Positions 1 through 8,042 of a stretch of DNA of 64,000 bases are shown in pieces (position 1 is the first letter of the stretch; each line of letters begins with the position of its first letter). The notes beneath the pieces are model-generated. The model had not been told where the DNA came from. It was given only the letters and a program-made list of their open reading frames with translations, and did not search any database. The stretch covers positions 235,168-299,167 of the forward strand of contig NZ_MDKC01000034.1 of assembly GCF_001712755.1 (NCBI RefSeq), in the 5' to 3' direction. The position numbers were made by a program, and so were the translations under genes. This DNA comes from Gottfriedia luciferensis. GTDB taxonomy: Bacteria; Bacillota; Bacilli; Bacillales; Bacillaceae_G.

Positions 1-300
1 TGCTATTGTTGGCATAGGTAATCTTTCCACTTTTTCAAAAAGTGTCCCGATTTTTTCTACAGTTTCTCGAGCCTCACTCTCAGTCATGCCTCTTCTTTCT
101 TTTAAATCAGCACCACTGCAGAAGTAAGATGATCCACTACCAGTAAATATGACAGCACGCACAGAAGATTTCTTTAACTCATCCATTTGTCCATGAAGAG
201 CATCTAGTAACTCACGTGATAATGAATTAGCTGCATTTGTACGATTTAAAGTAAGAATTCTAATATGACCGATATCACTTACTAATAAACTTGATTCCAT
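1..300 (-). CDS. yngF: enoyl-CoA hydratase/isomerase family protein, 3' end outside window
   Basis: The first 100 residues of a crotonase-fold enzyme are visible; the gene runs off the left edge. It starts MESSLLVSDIGHIRILTLNR and carries the crotonase oxyanion-hole region (YFCSGADLKERRGM, about residues 59-72). ATG at 300-298 abuts the stop codon of yngG with no gap, and its RBS (AGGAGAG) lies inside the end of yngG, so the two are translationally coupled. Beside HMG-CoA lyase, a biotin carboxylase and an acyl-CoA dehydrogenase, the likely role is methylglutaconyl-CoA hydratase in leucine/isovalerate breakdown. The substrate is inferred from context; the fold is seen directly. Confidence 0.9.
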   Translation of the reverse strand, partial: MESSLLVSDIGHIRILTLNRTNAANSLSRELLDALHGQMDELKKSSVRAVIFTGSGSSYFCSGADLKERRGMTESEARETVEKIGTLFEKVERLPMPTIA

Positions 301-1212
301 TTAAATACTCTCCTTTGAACCATTCCATACGGAAAATAGCTTACTAACTGGTTTTAAGTTCATTTGTTCAGAGATATATGAAGTAGCTTGATGAAGTTTC
401 TTTTCATCCACATTAGTTGTAATACCTAAATTATGAAGTAATGAAACAACATCTTCCGTAGCTACATTACCACTAGCTCCTGGTGCATATGGACAACCAC
501 CTAGTCCACCATTTGATGAATCAAATTTTTCAATTCCAAATAGTAAAGAAGTATATAGGTTTGCAATAGCACGACCATATGTATCATGGAAATGCATTGC
601 AATTCGATTAACTGGTACTTCTTTAACTAGATTTTCTAAAAATTGATTTACCTGAAGCGGATTAGCAATTCCAATTGTATCGCCTAAGGAAATTTCATCT
701 ACTCCACAATCTAGTAATTGGTTTGCCAGATTGATCACCTTCATTTGGTCTACAGCACCCTCATATGGGCAACCAAATACAGTTGAAATATATGCTCTAG
801 TAGTCTTTTTATTATTTTTACATTCTGTAATCATTGAGCGAATATCGCTCATTGAATGCTCGGTACTCGCGTTTTTATTTTTTAAATTATGTGTTTCGCT
901 AGCAGAAACAAAAAAATTAATTTCATCTGCATCTACTTCAAATGCACTCATTAACCCTCTTTTATTAGGAACAAGAGCTGCATAAGTAACCCCATCTTTT
1001 TTCTTAAGTCTCGTAAATAGATCTACCGAGTCACTTAATTGAGGAATCCAGTCTGGTCTCACAAACGATGAAACTTCTATATAAGACAAACCACTCTCTA
1101 CTAATAAATTGATCCACTCAAGCTTCTTTTCAGTGGAAACAAACTGTTTTTCATTTTGCAAACCATCACGTGGACCTACTTCTCTTATAAAAGCCGATTG
1201 AGGTAGCTTCAT
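301..1212 (-). CDS. yngG: hydroxymethylglutaryl-CoA lyase
   Basis: This TIM-barrel HMGL-like enzyme cleaves HMG-CoA to acetyl-CoA and acetoacetate, the last step of leucine degradation. The N-terminal signature REVGPRDGLQNE and the C-terminal loop GGLGGCPYAPGASGN with the catalytic Cys are both present, as is the HFHDTYG metal-binding stretch. It is about 303 aa, normal for the family. A GTG (1215) directly precedes the ATG at 1212; the AGGAG lies 6 nt from the GTG and 9 nt from the ATG, so either may be used. It sits 12 nt downstream of the stand-alone biotin carrier gene and abuts yngF. Confidence 0.95.
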   Translation of the reverse strand: MKLPQSAFIREVGPRDGLQNEKQFVSTEKKLEWINLLVESGLSYIEVSSFVRPDWIPQLSDSVDLFTRLKKKDGVTYAALVPNKRGLMSAFEVDADEINFFVSASETHNLKNKNASTEHSMSDIRSMITECKNNKKTTRAYISTVFGCPYEGAVDQMKVINLANQLLDCGVDEISLGDTIGIANPLQVNQFLENLVKEVPVNRIAMHFHDTYGRAIANLYTSLLFGIEKFDSSNGGLGGCPYAPGASGNVATEDVVSLLHNLGITTNVDEKKLHQATSYISEQMNLKPVSKLFSVWNGSKESI

Positions 1213-1224
1213 CACTAATAACTC

Positions 1225-1446
1225 CTAACCTAGTTTTTCAACTTGAATTAAAGAGTCGCCCTCGTTTACAAAATCGCCTTCGTTAACGAACACATTTACG
1301 ACTTTACATTTATAAGGAGCAGCATGCGGAATTTCCATTTTCATAGATTCTAAGATTACATAATCTTGATCACTACTAATTTCGTCTCCTACAGATACAA
1401 GACATTTCCATACGCTTCCAGCCATCATTGCAGTTAAGTTTTCCAT
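1225..1446 (-). CDS. yngHB: stand-alone biotin carboxyl carrier protein
   Basis: This 73-residue biotinyl-lipoyl domain has the biotin attachment motif ESMKMEI (modified Lys at about residue 36). In most methylcrotonyl-CoA carboxylases this domain is fused to the biotin carboxylase subunit. Here it is a separate gene just downstream of yngH, as in Bacillus subtilis (BccP). The RBS GAGGT precedes the ATG. Its partners are presumably YngH and a carboxyltransferase (YngE type) lying beyond the left edge of the window. Confidence 0.93.
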   Translation of the reverse strand: MENLTAMMAGSVWKCLVSVGDEISSDQDYVILESMKMEIPHAAPYKCKVVNVFVNEGDFVNEGDSLIQVEKLG

Positions 1447-1457
1447 TTTTAATTACC

Positions 1458-2798
1458 TCATTTCACTTTTTGATATTCGCTAATAAAACTTGTTGTATAG
1501 TCGCCTTCTTGGAATGCATTCGTTGAAAGAATATCAATCAAAAACGGCAGATTTGTTTTAATACCTTCAATTTCTACCTTTTTAAGATAATTGTGCAGTT
1601 GAACTACTGCTTCTTTTCTTGTATTAGCCGTAACAATTACTTTCGCTAATAGTGGATCATAAAATGGTGATACAACCCATCCATCATAAAGATGTGTATC
1701 AATACGTACACCAATCTCCTCTGGGAAGTTACAGTGATGAACTGTTCCTGGCGATGGGAAGAAAGTTTTAGGATCCTCAGCATACACTCTTACTTCGATA
1801 GAGTGACCATTCATTTCTACATGAGTTGGGCGAATTGGAAGTGTTTCACCAAATGTGATACGGAACTGCCATTCAACTAGATCAATTCCTGTAATTCCTT
1901 CTGTTACACCGTGCTCAACTTGTAATCTAGTATTCATTTCTAAGAAGTAAATATTTTCTTTTTCATCAACTAAAAATTCAATTGTTCCCACGTTTACATA
2001 TTTCATTTGATTAGCAATTGTGAGGGCATATTCTTCAAGTTTCTTTCTACCTTGTGGAGAAAGGAATGGTGATGGTGCTTCCTCAACAACTTTTTGGTTT
2101 CTTCTTTGAATTGAACAATCTCTTTCAAATAAGAAAACAGCGTTGCCATGAGTATCAGCAGCGATTTGTGCTTCAATATGTCTCGGTTTAATAATCGCTT
2201 TTTCAATGAATACATCATCATTTGCAAAAAATTGGAGAGCTCTCGTTTGTGTTGTTAAAAATTCTTTTTCTAGCTGTGCTTCGTTTTCGATTAACTTCAT
2301 ACCAATTCCGCCGCCACCACTAGAAGCTTTTAACATAACAGGATAGCCAATTTGTTCTGCTATTTCTCTTGCTTCTTCAACTGATTGAATTGGGTGAGAA
2401 TTTCCTTTAATTAATGGAATGTTTAATTGTTCCATTATTTGTCTAGCTCTAATTTTTTCGCCCATCATCTCTAGATGCTCTGGCTTAGGACCAACAAATA
2501 AAATGCCCGCTTCTTTACATTTTCTAGCAAAATCACTATTTTCTGATAAGAAGCCATATCCTGCATGAATGGCTGTTACATTATTTTCTTTTGCAATTTT
2601 TATAATTAAATCAGCGTTTAAATACGTATCTTTTGTATGATTCCCTTTTAAAGAAAAAGCTTCATCACTTAACTTAACATGCAAACTTTCTTTATCAGCA
2701 TCTGAGTAAACTGCCACAGTTTGATAACGAAGCTTTTTACATGTTTCGATAATTCTACATGCGATTTCCCCGCGGTTTGCAATAAGTATTTTGATCAT
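1458..2798 (-). CDS. yngH: biotin carboxylase (acyl-CoA carboxylase subunit)
   Basis: This is an ATP-grasp biotin carboxylase that carboxylates the biotin of its carrier protein. It begins MIKILIANRGEIACRIIETC, has the glycine-rich ATP loop KASSGGGGIGM, the MNTRLQVEHGVTE active-site segment, and ends in the biotin carboxylase C-terminal domain. A longer frame exists to 2819, but AAGGAGAG sits just before the ATG at 2798 and this start matches the family, giving about 446 aa. It starts 11 nt past the stop of yngJ. The cluster suggests methylcrotonyl-CoA carboxylase, though substrate choice depends on the unseen carboxyltransferase. Confidence 0.94.
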   Translation of the reverse strand: MIKILIANRGEIACRIIETCKKLRYQTVAVYSDADKESLHVKLSDEAFSLKGNHTKDTYLNADLIIKIAKENNVTAIHAGYGFLSENSDFARKCKEAGILFVGPKPEHLEMMGEKIRARQIMEQLNIPLIKGNSHPIQSVEEAREIAEQIGYPVMLKASSGGGGIGMKLIENEAQLEKEFLTTQTRALQFFANDDVFIEKAIIKPRHIEAQIAADTHGNAVFLFERDCSIQRRNQKVVEEAPSPFLSPQGRKKLEEYALTIANQMKYVNVGTIEFLVDEKENIYFLEMNTRLQVEHGVTEGITGIDLVEWQFRITFGETLPIRPTHVEMNGHSIEVRVYAEDPKTFFPSPGTVHHCNFPEEIGVRIDTHLYDGWVVSPFYDPLLAKVIVTANTRKEAVVQLHNYLKKVEIEGIKTNLPFLIDILSTNAFQEGDYTTSFISEYQKVK

Positions 2799-2809
2799 AT
2801 TCTCTCTCC

Positions 2810-3955
2810 TTATCGGCATCCTAATTGACGTGCAATTACCATACGTTGAATTTCTGATGTACCTTCACCAATTTCAAGTAACTTAGCATCACGCACTAAA
2901 CGTTCAATGCCATACTCTTTCATGTAGCCATATCCACCATGAATTTGTAATGATTCATTCGCAATTTTGGAAGCGATTTCAGATGCGTATAACTTAGCGA
3001 ATGCCGCTTCTTTCGTAAACGGTTTTCCATTGTCTTTTAACCATGCAGCTTTGTGTACCATATTTCTTGCTAACTCAATTCCCATAGCCATATCAGCTAA
3101 TTTAAATTGAATAGCTTGGAAACTAGATAAAGGTTGTTTAAATTGTTTACGTTCTTTTGCATATACTAATGCTTTATCAAAAGCCTTTTGTGCAATTCCT
3201 ACAGCAAGTGCTGCAATTGAAATTCTACCACCATCTAATGTATATAAGAATTGGCCAAAACCTTTATCAGGATTGCCAAGAATATTATCTTTTGGAACAC
3301 GTACGCCATCTAATACAATTTGTGTCGTATTAGAAGCACGAACACCCATCTTGTCGTAAGGATCTGTAATTGTTAATCCTTCTGAATCAGTTGGTACGAT
3401 AAACGCACAAATATTTTTCTTTCCTTTTTCATCAATAGAAGTATAAGCAGTTACGATAATTGTGTTAGAATACTGAGCATTTGTAATCCAGCATTTTTCA
3501 CCAGTAATCACATACTCATCACCGTCTAATACTGCTTTTGTTTGTGTCCCACCAGCATCAGAACCCGCATTTGGCTCAGTTAAACCGAAAGCTCCAAGCG
3601 TTTTTCCTTGTGCCATTGGAACTAAGTATTTTTGCTTTTGTTCCTCTGTACCAAAATAGTAAATTGGAGAAGCACCTAATGAACAAGTTGCAGCAAAACT
3701 TAAACCTGTTCCTCCACATGCACGTCCTATTTCCTCTACAGCTAACGCATAACTAATTGTATCGCCACCGCTACCGCCATACTCTTCAGGGAACGGAATT
3801 CCTAATAAACCTAATTCACCCATTTTTTTGAACGTTTCAATTGGGAATTTGCTATCACGATCAAGTTCCTCTGCAAAAGGCTCAATTTCCTTCGCTGCGA
3901 AATCTCGTACCATTTCTTGAATCATTTGCTGTTCTTTAGATAATAAAAAATCCAT
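2810..3955 (-). CDS. yngJ: acyl-CoA dehydrogenase (probable isovaleryl-CoA dehydrogenase)
   Basis: This FAD-dependent acyl-CoA dehydrogenase of 381 aa has the usual three domains: N-terminal helices, a middle beta domain with FGLTEPNAGSDAGG and WITNA, and a C-terminal bundle with the QIHGGYGYMKEY signature. RBS AAGGAGAG precedes ATG 3955. It is first in the yng-type leucine catabolic cluster. In B. subtilis an acyl-CoA ligase (yngI) lies between yngJ and yngH; it is absent here, which suggests the substrate arrives as a CoA ester from branched-chain keto acid dehydrogenase. Isovaleryl-CoA as substrate is inferred from neighbours. Confidence 0.93.
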   Translation of the reverse strand: MDFLLSKEQQMIQEMVRDFAAKEIEPFAEELDRDSKFPIETFKKMGELGLLGIPFPEEYGGSGGDTISYALAVEEIGRACGGTGLSFAATCSLGASPIYYFGTEEQKQKYLVPMAQGKTLGAFGLTEPNAGSDAGGTQTKAVLDGDEYVITGEKCWITNAQYSNTIIVTAYTSIDEKGKKNICAFIVPTDSEGLTITDPYDKMGVRASNTTQIVLDGVRVPKDNILGNPDKGFGQFLYTLDGGRISIAALAVGIAQKAFDKALVYAKERKQFKQPLSSFQAIQFKLADMAMGIELARNMVHKAAWLKDNGKPFTKEAAFAKLYASEIASKIANESLQIHGGYGYMKEYGIERLVRDAKLLEIGEGTSEIQRMVIARQLGCR

Positions 3956-4209
3956 GTGTTAGTCACTCTCCTTTTAATATTTAGGTACGTTTTAAAAAAC
4001 GTAAGAATGTCTCCAACTGCAGCACATAGCAGTGGAGTCTCATATTTCGTGTATAAGAAATAAATATTTTAGTCTTACAATTGATAATATTCGATATTTT
4101 CTACCATTTTCCTTTAATCTATGTTCGACAAATTGAGACAAGAAAGGAAATGTTAGGAAAAGTGGGAGGATCGTGGGGATGTAGTCTGAATTTCTATTGA
4201 ATGGTGAGT

Positions 4210-4425
4210 TGCAGATATGTCTTAGAGGGGGTGCAATTAAGCTGTTCTTAGTGCAAATAAGTCTCAGAGGAGTGCAATTAAGCTGTTCATCAGTGCAAAT
4301 AAAAGGCGAGCTACAAATAAAAATGGCAATACTGCAATTAAAATAACGATATCTGCAATTAAAATCATCAAAACTACAATTAAAATCATCAAAACTACAA
4401 TTAAATTCGTTAAAAATGCAATTAA
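4210..4425. repeat. phased array of TGCAAWTAA words, about 21-bp period (copy A)
   Basis: Ten 9-mers of the form T(G/A)CAA(T/A)TAA start at 4232, 4252, 4273, 4294, 4312, 4333, 4354, 4375, 4396 and 4417, with a degenerate TGCAGATAT at 4210. The steps are 20, 21, 21, 18, 21, 21, 21, 21 and 21 bp. Spacer sequence varies, except that two spacers (around 4363-4374 and 4384-4395) are nearly identical. All copies share one orientation. Function is unknown; a second array with the same design lies at 27072-27243. Confidence 0.85.
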
Positions 4426-4436
4426 GATGAAAAGTT

Positions 4437-4461
4437 ACCCATACCAGTTAAGGTATTACAC
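4437..4461. repeat. cap element after phased array A
   Basis: The word ACCCATACC starts exactly 11 nt after the last 9-mer and is followed by TTA, GTATT and CAC. ATACC-N6-GGTAT forms a small inverted repeat. The same layout occurs at 27255-27279 at the same 11-nt distance from the last copy of the other array. Confidence 0.75.
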
Positions 4462-4778
4462 ACTAAAAATGGCACAACTGTTGATTTTTCAAATGGAAAA
4501 ATAGCAAGTTGCTCTAATATTGTTTAAATCAATTAAAAAAACTGATACGAATCTATTAAAAACGGTTTATTTTTACTATAAATGAAAAGTATCTTTCATT
4601 TACTACTACTTTTTAACCAATTCTTAATACATAATAGCGAAAATTAAAAATGGTAAAATATTACTTTATTAGAATAAAATGGTAGTTTTATTAAAAAATA
4701 CTAATTATAATAGAAAATGTTCTTAATGAGAATGACTCCTTGTTCTTAATTAAGAAACAACATCTACGAGGTGATAGA

Positions 4779-5519
4779 ATGAAAATGAAGAATGTTTTAG
4801 GAATTTCAATTGGAGCGTTACTAGCTTTAGGTGTTCAAAATCCTACTTTTGCAGCAGCAATAAAACTTTCAAAAACAGATGCTTTAGTTTCAGAAGTTTC
4901 TAAATTTGAAAAAGGCTTAACTACTACTCAAATTTTGAAAGATGCAAAAGAGGTTGCTAGAACTCAACATATGTCAGTAGACGATGTACTAGCACAAATG
5001 AAAAAAGAATTATCCGCTGATAAAGCAAAAGCTAGTAAGGAGCGATCAAATGTTATTAAACCACTAGGAGGTTCCGGTGGTACGGTTATAATTGGCTCAA
5101 GTACTAAAGGAAATTTCTATTATACAGATTCACAAACGGCATACTTAAATCATGGTCATGTTGGAATGTACTATACAACTACTACAATTGTAGAGTCTAT
5201 TCCAGACAAAGGAGTACGTACGATTTCATCTAGTTCTAGAAAGGTAGATACAGGAGCTGTTATTAAGTCAGTTAATACTACACAGGCTAAAAGAGATGCT
5301 GCAGCTAACTGGGCATACGGTGAATTAGGAGAAGATTATTCTTACAATTTTGCTACAAACCGTCAAACAAGCACTAGTGGAGCAAAAAACTGCTCTAAAT
5401 TAGTTTGGTCTGCTTTTAAAGAAAAAGCAGGTTTAGACCTTGACGTAGATAAAGGACTTGGAGTATATCCGAGAGATGTACGTGATGCAAAGGATACTAC
5501 TAAAGTTAAAACATTATAA
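4779..5519 (+). CDS. secreted YiiX-like permuted NlpC/P60 cysteine hydrolase
   Basis: This 246-aa exported protein has an N-terminal signal peptide (about residues 1-27, ending ...TFAAA) and a C-terminal papain-like domain with the order His-Glu-Cys. HGHVG (His125/His127) comes first, then Glu139 in IVESIP, then Cys205 in NCSKLVW. His before Cys is the circularly permuted YiiX/YebB-like NlpC/P60 arrangement. These enzymes act on peptides, amides or acyl bonds; the real substrate is unknown. The start is ATG 4779 because GAGGTGAT precedes it; an in-frame TTG at 4740 has no RBS. A hairpin at 5551-5589 follows the gene. Confidence 0.85.
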   Translation: MKMKNVLGISIGALLALGVQNPTFAAAIKLSKTDALVSEVSKFEKGLTTTQILKDAKEVARTQHMSVDDVLAQMKKELSADKAKASKERSNVIKPLGGSGGTVIIGSSTKGNFYYTDSQTAYLNHGHVGMYYTTTTIVESIPDKGVRTISSSSRKVDTGAVIKSVNTTQAKRDAAANWAYGELGEDYSYNFATNRQTSTSGAKNCSKLVWSAFKEKAGLDLDVDKGLGVYPRDVRDAKDTTKVKTL

Positions 5520-5550
5520 GATATTATACATAGGATAAAAAGGTGTAAGT

Positions 5551-5589
5551 ATGGGAATAGCGAATATTTAACATATTCGCTATTCCCAT
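5551..5589 (+). terminator. strong hairpin after secreted hydrolase
   Basis: A perfect 16-bp stem (ATGGGAATAGCGAATA and its complement) with a 7-nt loop. The trailing T tract is weak (TTATTA), so termination is likely but not certain. Confidence 0.65.
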
Positions 5590-5616
5590 TTATTACTAAT
5601 ATCTGTTGGAGGAATT

Positions 5617-6813
5617 ATGAAATTAAAAATTATACTATCAACCCTAATAGTGGCACTCATTTTAAGTGGAGGATATAGTTTTTATGTGTACGCATGGGAC
5701 CCAAGTGAAAAGGTTTCAGTAAAAGAAGATGAAATGACAAATATTGATTTCTTAAAAGATAAACGAGCTGTAATTTACTTTTCAACTACTGCTGATCAAG
5801 ATTCAAATGATGATGGTATGAGTTATGCGATGTTCGTTGATGAGAAAGGGCAAGCGAACAGTATTAAAATGGAAGGTTTAGAGTTAGGGAATATCACTAA
5901 AAGTACGAATCAAGTCTTTATAGAGGATAAAAATCGAATACAACTTTTAGGTGGGAAGTATGAGGATTTTCATTTAAAGAAAAGTCAGTATACGGGAGAG
6001 CGCTCCGGTTATTTACCAGGTAAAGATTTATTCTTTAGCATTTATAATACGGGATTTAATAAAAAAGGCGGATATGATTCTGATGTTCGCTATGGAAATG
6101 AAAATGGATTTAAAACAGGTACCATACCTAATTACCTTGTGTCTTCTGGCGTTGTAGGAGACAATGTATACGTTTTGGCGAACGATCAAACTAAGCCAAA
6201 AGTGTTTGTGTTAAAAGAAGTAATCCTCGATAATAAATTTGATGTAAAGGATCTAGCTAAGATTGAAACTCCTAATGAAGTAGCTGCAGAATCGGAAGTG
6301 TTAGCTGATCAAAATTATTTTTATTTTATTATGGGCGCTACAACAGATGACCATAATAAAGACGACCTTTTAATAAGGGTACATAAACAAACAAAAAAAC
6401 AAGATATCTTTCCACTTGTACATTATGCGGGAGTGGACGACATAATTGAAACGATCGTATTTAATGTTAGGCAATCTGCATACCTCTACAAGGATGAGTT
6501 ATATTTCGTTGATGGTCTAGGTGATGTTTATACATTTAATACAAAAACAGAACAAATTCAAAAAAAATTCTCATTTGTTGATGCTGATAAAACTAAAGTT
6601 GGTTATAACGAGCAAGTTTACTTCCAAGATGATCATGTTTATTATTTTAGATTTAATCCAAAAAGCGAAAAGTACACAATAGATGTATACAGTCTTCTAA
6701 CAGGGAAACAAGAATCCCAACAAGAAATCACTGGTATAAAAGAGGTTATGAACCAAGTGCAAAAGAGAGGAAAATCTATTTACTCCTATGGTTTCATGAT
6801 GTTAAGTAAATAA
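5617..6813 (+). CDS. membrane-anchored extracytoplasmic protein of unknown function
   Basis: A 398-aa protein with an N-terminal signal anchor (about residues 4-26) followed by a large hydrophilic, beta-rich region of repeated strands with Asp/Asn/Tyr turns. This is suggestive of a beta-propeller-like fold, but I recognise no named family. RBS TTGGAGG precedes the ATG. It lies 97 nt after the NlpC-like gene in the same direction but behind a strong hairpin, so it may be transcribed separately. An intrinsic terminator follows. Function cannot be given. Confidence 0.75.
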   Translation: MKLKIILSTLIVALILSGGYSFYVYAWDPSEKVSVKEDEMTNIDFLKDKRAVIYFSTTADQDSNDDGMSYAMFVDEKGQANSIKMEGLELGNITKSTNQVFIEDKNRIQLLGGKYEDFHLKKSQYTGERSGYLPGKDLFFSIYNTGFNKKGGYDSDVRYGNENGFKTGTIPNYLVSSGVVGDNVYVLANDQTKPKVFVLKEVILDNKFDVKDLAKIETPNEVAAESEVLADQNYFYFIMGATTDDHNKDDLLIRVHKQTKKQDIFPLVHYAGVDDIIETIVFNVRQSAYLYKDELYFVDGLGDVYTFNTKTEQIQKKFSFVDADKTKVGYNEQVYFQDDHVYYFRFNPKSEKYTIDVYSLLTGKQESQQEITGIKEVMNQVQKRGKSIYSYGFMMLSK

Positions 6814-6821
6814 TGAAAAAC

Positions 6822-6848
6822 AAAAGGGCCTACGTTGGTCCCTTTTTT
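6822..6848 (+). terminator. intrinsic terminator
   Basis: The stem AAAGGGCC pairs with GGTCCCTTT (one bulge), followed by six T on the plus strand. It lies 9 nt after the stop of the unknown anchored protein. Confidence 0.8.
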
Positions 6849-6895
6849 AATTCTAGCTTAAACCCAATAATTTAGGACACTATTTACATTATTGG

Positions 6896-7486
6896 CTACT
6901 GCAAAGAACGGAACATAACTTGATATATATCCCCCATATTTAAATTAGAACTGTCCTTATTTACAGTACTTTGAACACGCAAACCATACATAAATGTCAG
7001 AAATATAGAAGCCATTTTTTCTGCATTAACTACTAAAGGAATTGCACCTTCCTCTTGCCCTACTTCGATCCATTTTGTTGATATCGCTAAACTATGTGAA
7101 TATACATCTTTTAAGATTTCTTCAACCTTCTGATTATCCATGCGACCTAGTAAGTAAATGAAAATTTTATTCGTTACATCATGCTCTGTCGAATGTTTCG
7201 CTACGCCGTTTGCAATTACATTGAGTGGGTCATTAATCCCTACTGTTTCTTCTTTCGAAACGATTTCAAAAAACTTTGTATTTATTTGTTCAGTGCGGGC
7301 TTTCAATATCAATCCAAACAGTTCATCTTTTCCAGTAACATAATGATAAATGGCCCCTTTAGAAAGTCCTGTTCGACCAATAATATCTTGCATCGTTGTT
7401 TGTCTACAGCCCTTTTCCTCGATGAGCTGTTCTGTAGCTGATAATATCAATTGAAAACTTGAATTTAGCTGTGGATTTTCTTTCAT
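6896..7486 (-). CDS. TetR/AcrR family transcriptional regulator
   Basis: A 196-aa one-component repressor. The N-terminal TetR helix-turn-helix is clear (residues ~10-55: TTMQDIIGRTGLSKGAIYHYV), followed by an all-helical ligand domain. The start is ATG 7486 because AGGAGGT lies 5 nt upstream; the in-frame ATG at 7510 has no RBS. It is last in an apparent three-gene operon after a GNAT acetyltransferase and a VC0807-family membrane protein. Two 13-bp palindromes on that operon's promoter are the likely operators, implying autoregulation. The ligand is unknown. Confidence 0.92.
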   Translation of the reverse strand: MKENPQLNSSFQLILSATEQLIEEKGCRQTTMQDIIGRTGLSKGAIYHYVTGKDELFGLILKARTEQINTKFFEIVSKEETVGINDPLNVIANGVAKHSTEHDVTNKIFIYLLGRMDNQKVEEILKDVYSHSLAISTKWIEVGQEEGAIPLVVNAEKMASIFLTFMYGLRVQSTVNKDSSNLNMGDIYQVMFRSLQ

Positions 7487-7512
7487 GTTTACCTCCTGTG
7501 GTAAATCCATTG

Positions 7513-8019
7513 TTATCTATTTAATTGCTTTTCCATACAGTAGTATGGGTATTTTCGTAAAGGAAATTCGATTTCTCCCTTTTTGACGTAACCATATTTG
7601 GTATACATCCCTACTGCCCCTTCATTAGCAGAATAAACATCTAATCTAATGCTTGTATAGCCTCTTTGTATTGCCAAATGTTCCACATAATTTAATAGTA
7701 ATTTTCCAATTCCTCTTCCTTGGTAATGGGGACTTACAGCAAGTCTGTGTATACAGACAGGGTTTCCATTTTTGTCATTCCAATCTATTTGTTTATACTT
7801 TTCACTCTGGTTTTCGTCGAGTACTACAGCTCCAATAATGACGTGATTTTCTACTATACCGTATAAATTATGATTACTTAAATCACTTTGAATAACGAAA
7901 ACATTCGGATAAAGTAAATTCCACTGATCATTATTCATACTAAGCAAATGCTTCGTGACAGTTTTATAAAGGCTTAAGACACTTTTTTGATGTGCCTTTT
8001 GAATAGGAATAATTTCCAT
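7513..8019 (-). CDS. GNAT family N-acetyltransferase
   Basis: A 168-aa acetyltransferase with the acetyl-CoA binding motif VSPHYQGRGIGKLLLNYVEHLA split across residues ~92-113, and a C-terminal YTKYGYVKKGEIEFP segment typical of the fold. RBS AAGGAGTG precedes ATG 8019. It is the middle gene between the VC0807-family membrane protein and the TetR regulator, with a 23-nt gap upstream and a 26-nt gap downstream. The acceptor substrate is unknown. An operon with a self-acting repressor suggests inducible modification of a small molecule. Confidence 0.9.
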   Translation of the reverse strand: MEIIPIQKAHQKSVLSLYKTVTKHLLSMNNDQWNLLYPNVFVIQSDLSNHNLYGIVENHVIIGAVVLDENQSEKYKQIDWNDKNGNPVCIHRLAVSPHYQGRGIGKLLLNYVEHLAIQRGYTSIRLDVYSANEGAVGMYTKYGYVKKGEIEFPLRKYPYYCMEKQLNR

Positions 8020-8042
8020 CTCTACTGCACTCCTTTTATAGA

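Larger units (their letters stand above)
3956..4778. other. long divergent intergenic region with repeat array
   Basis: No convincing gene lies in these 823 bases between divergent yngJ and the secreted hydrolase. The middle holds the phased TGCAAWTAA array (4210-4425) and its cap (4437-4461). The last 300 bases are extremely AT-rich and presumably carry the promoter of the plus-strand gene; I did not identify a clear -35/-10 pair there. Confidence 0.7.

Noticed and set aside
4210..4425. CRISPR or plasmid-type iterons
   Set aside because: The repeated word is only 9 bp with 12-bp spacers, far from CRISPR dimensions. No Rep gene or par system is nearby, so iterons of a replicon are unlikely, though the phasing is similar.
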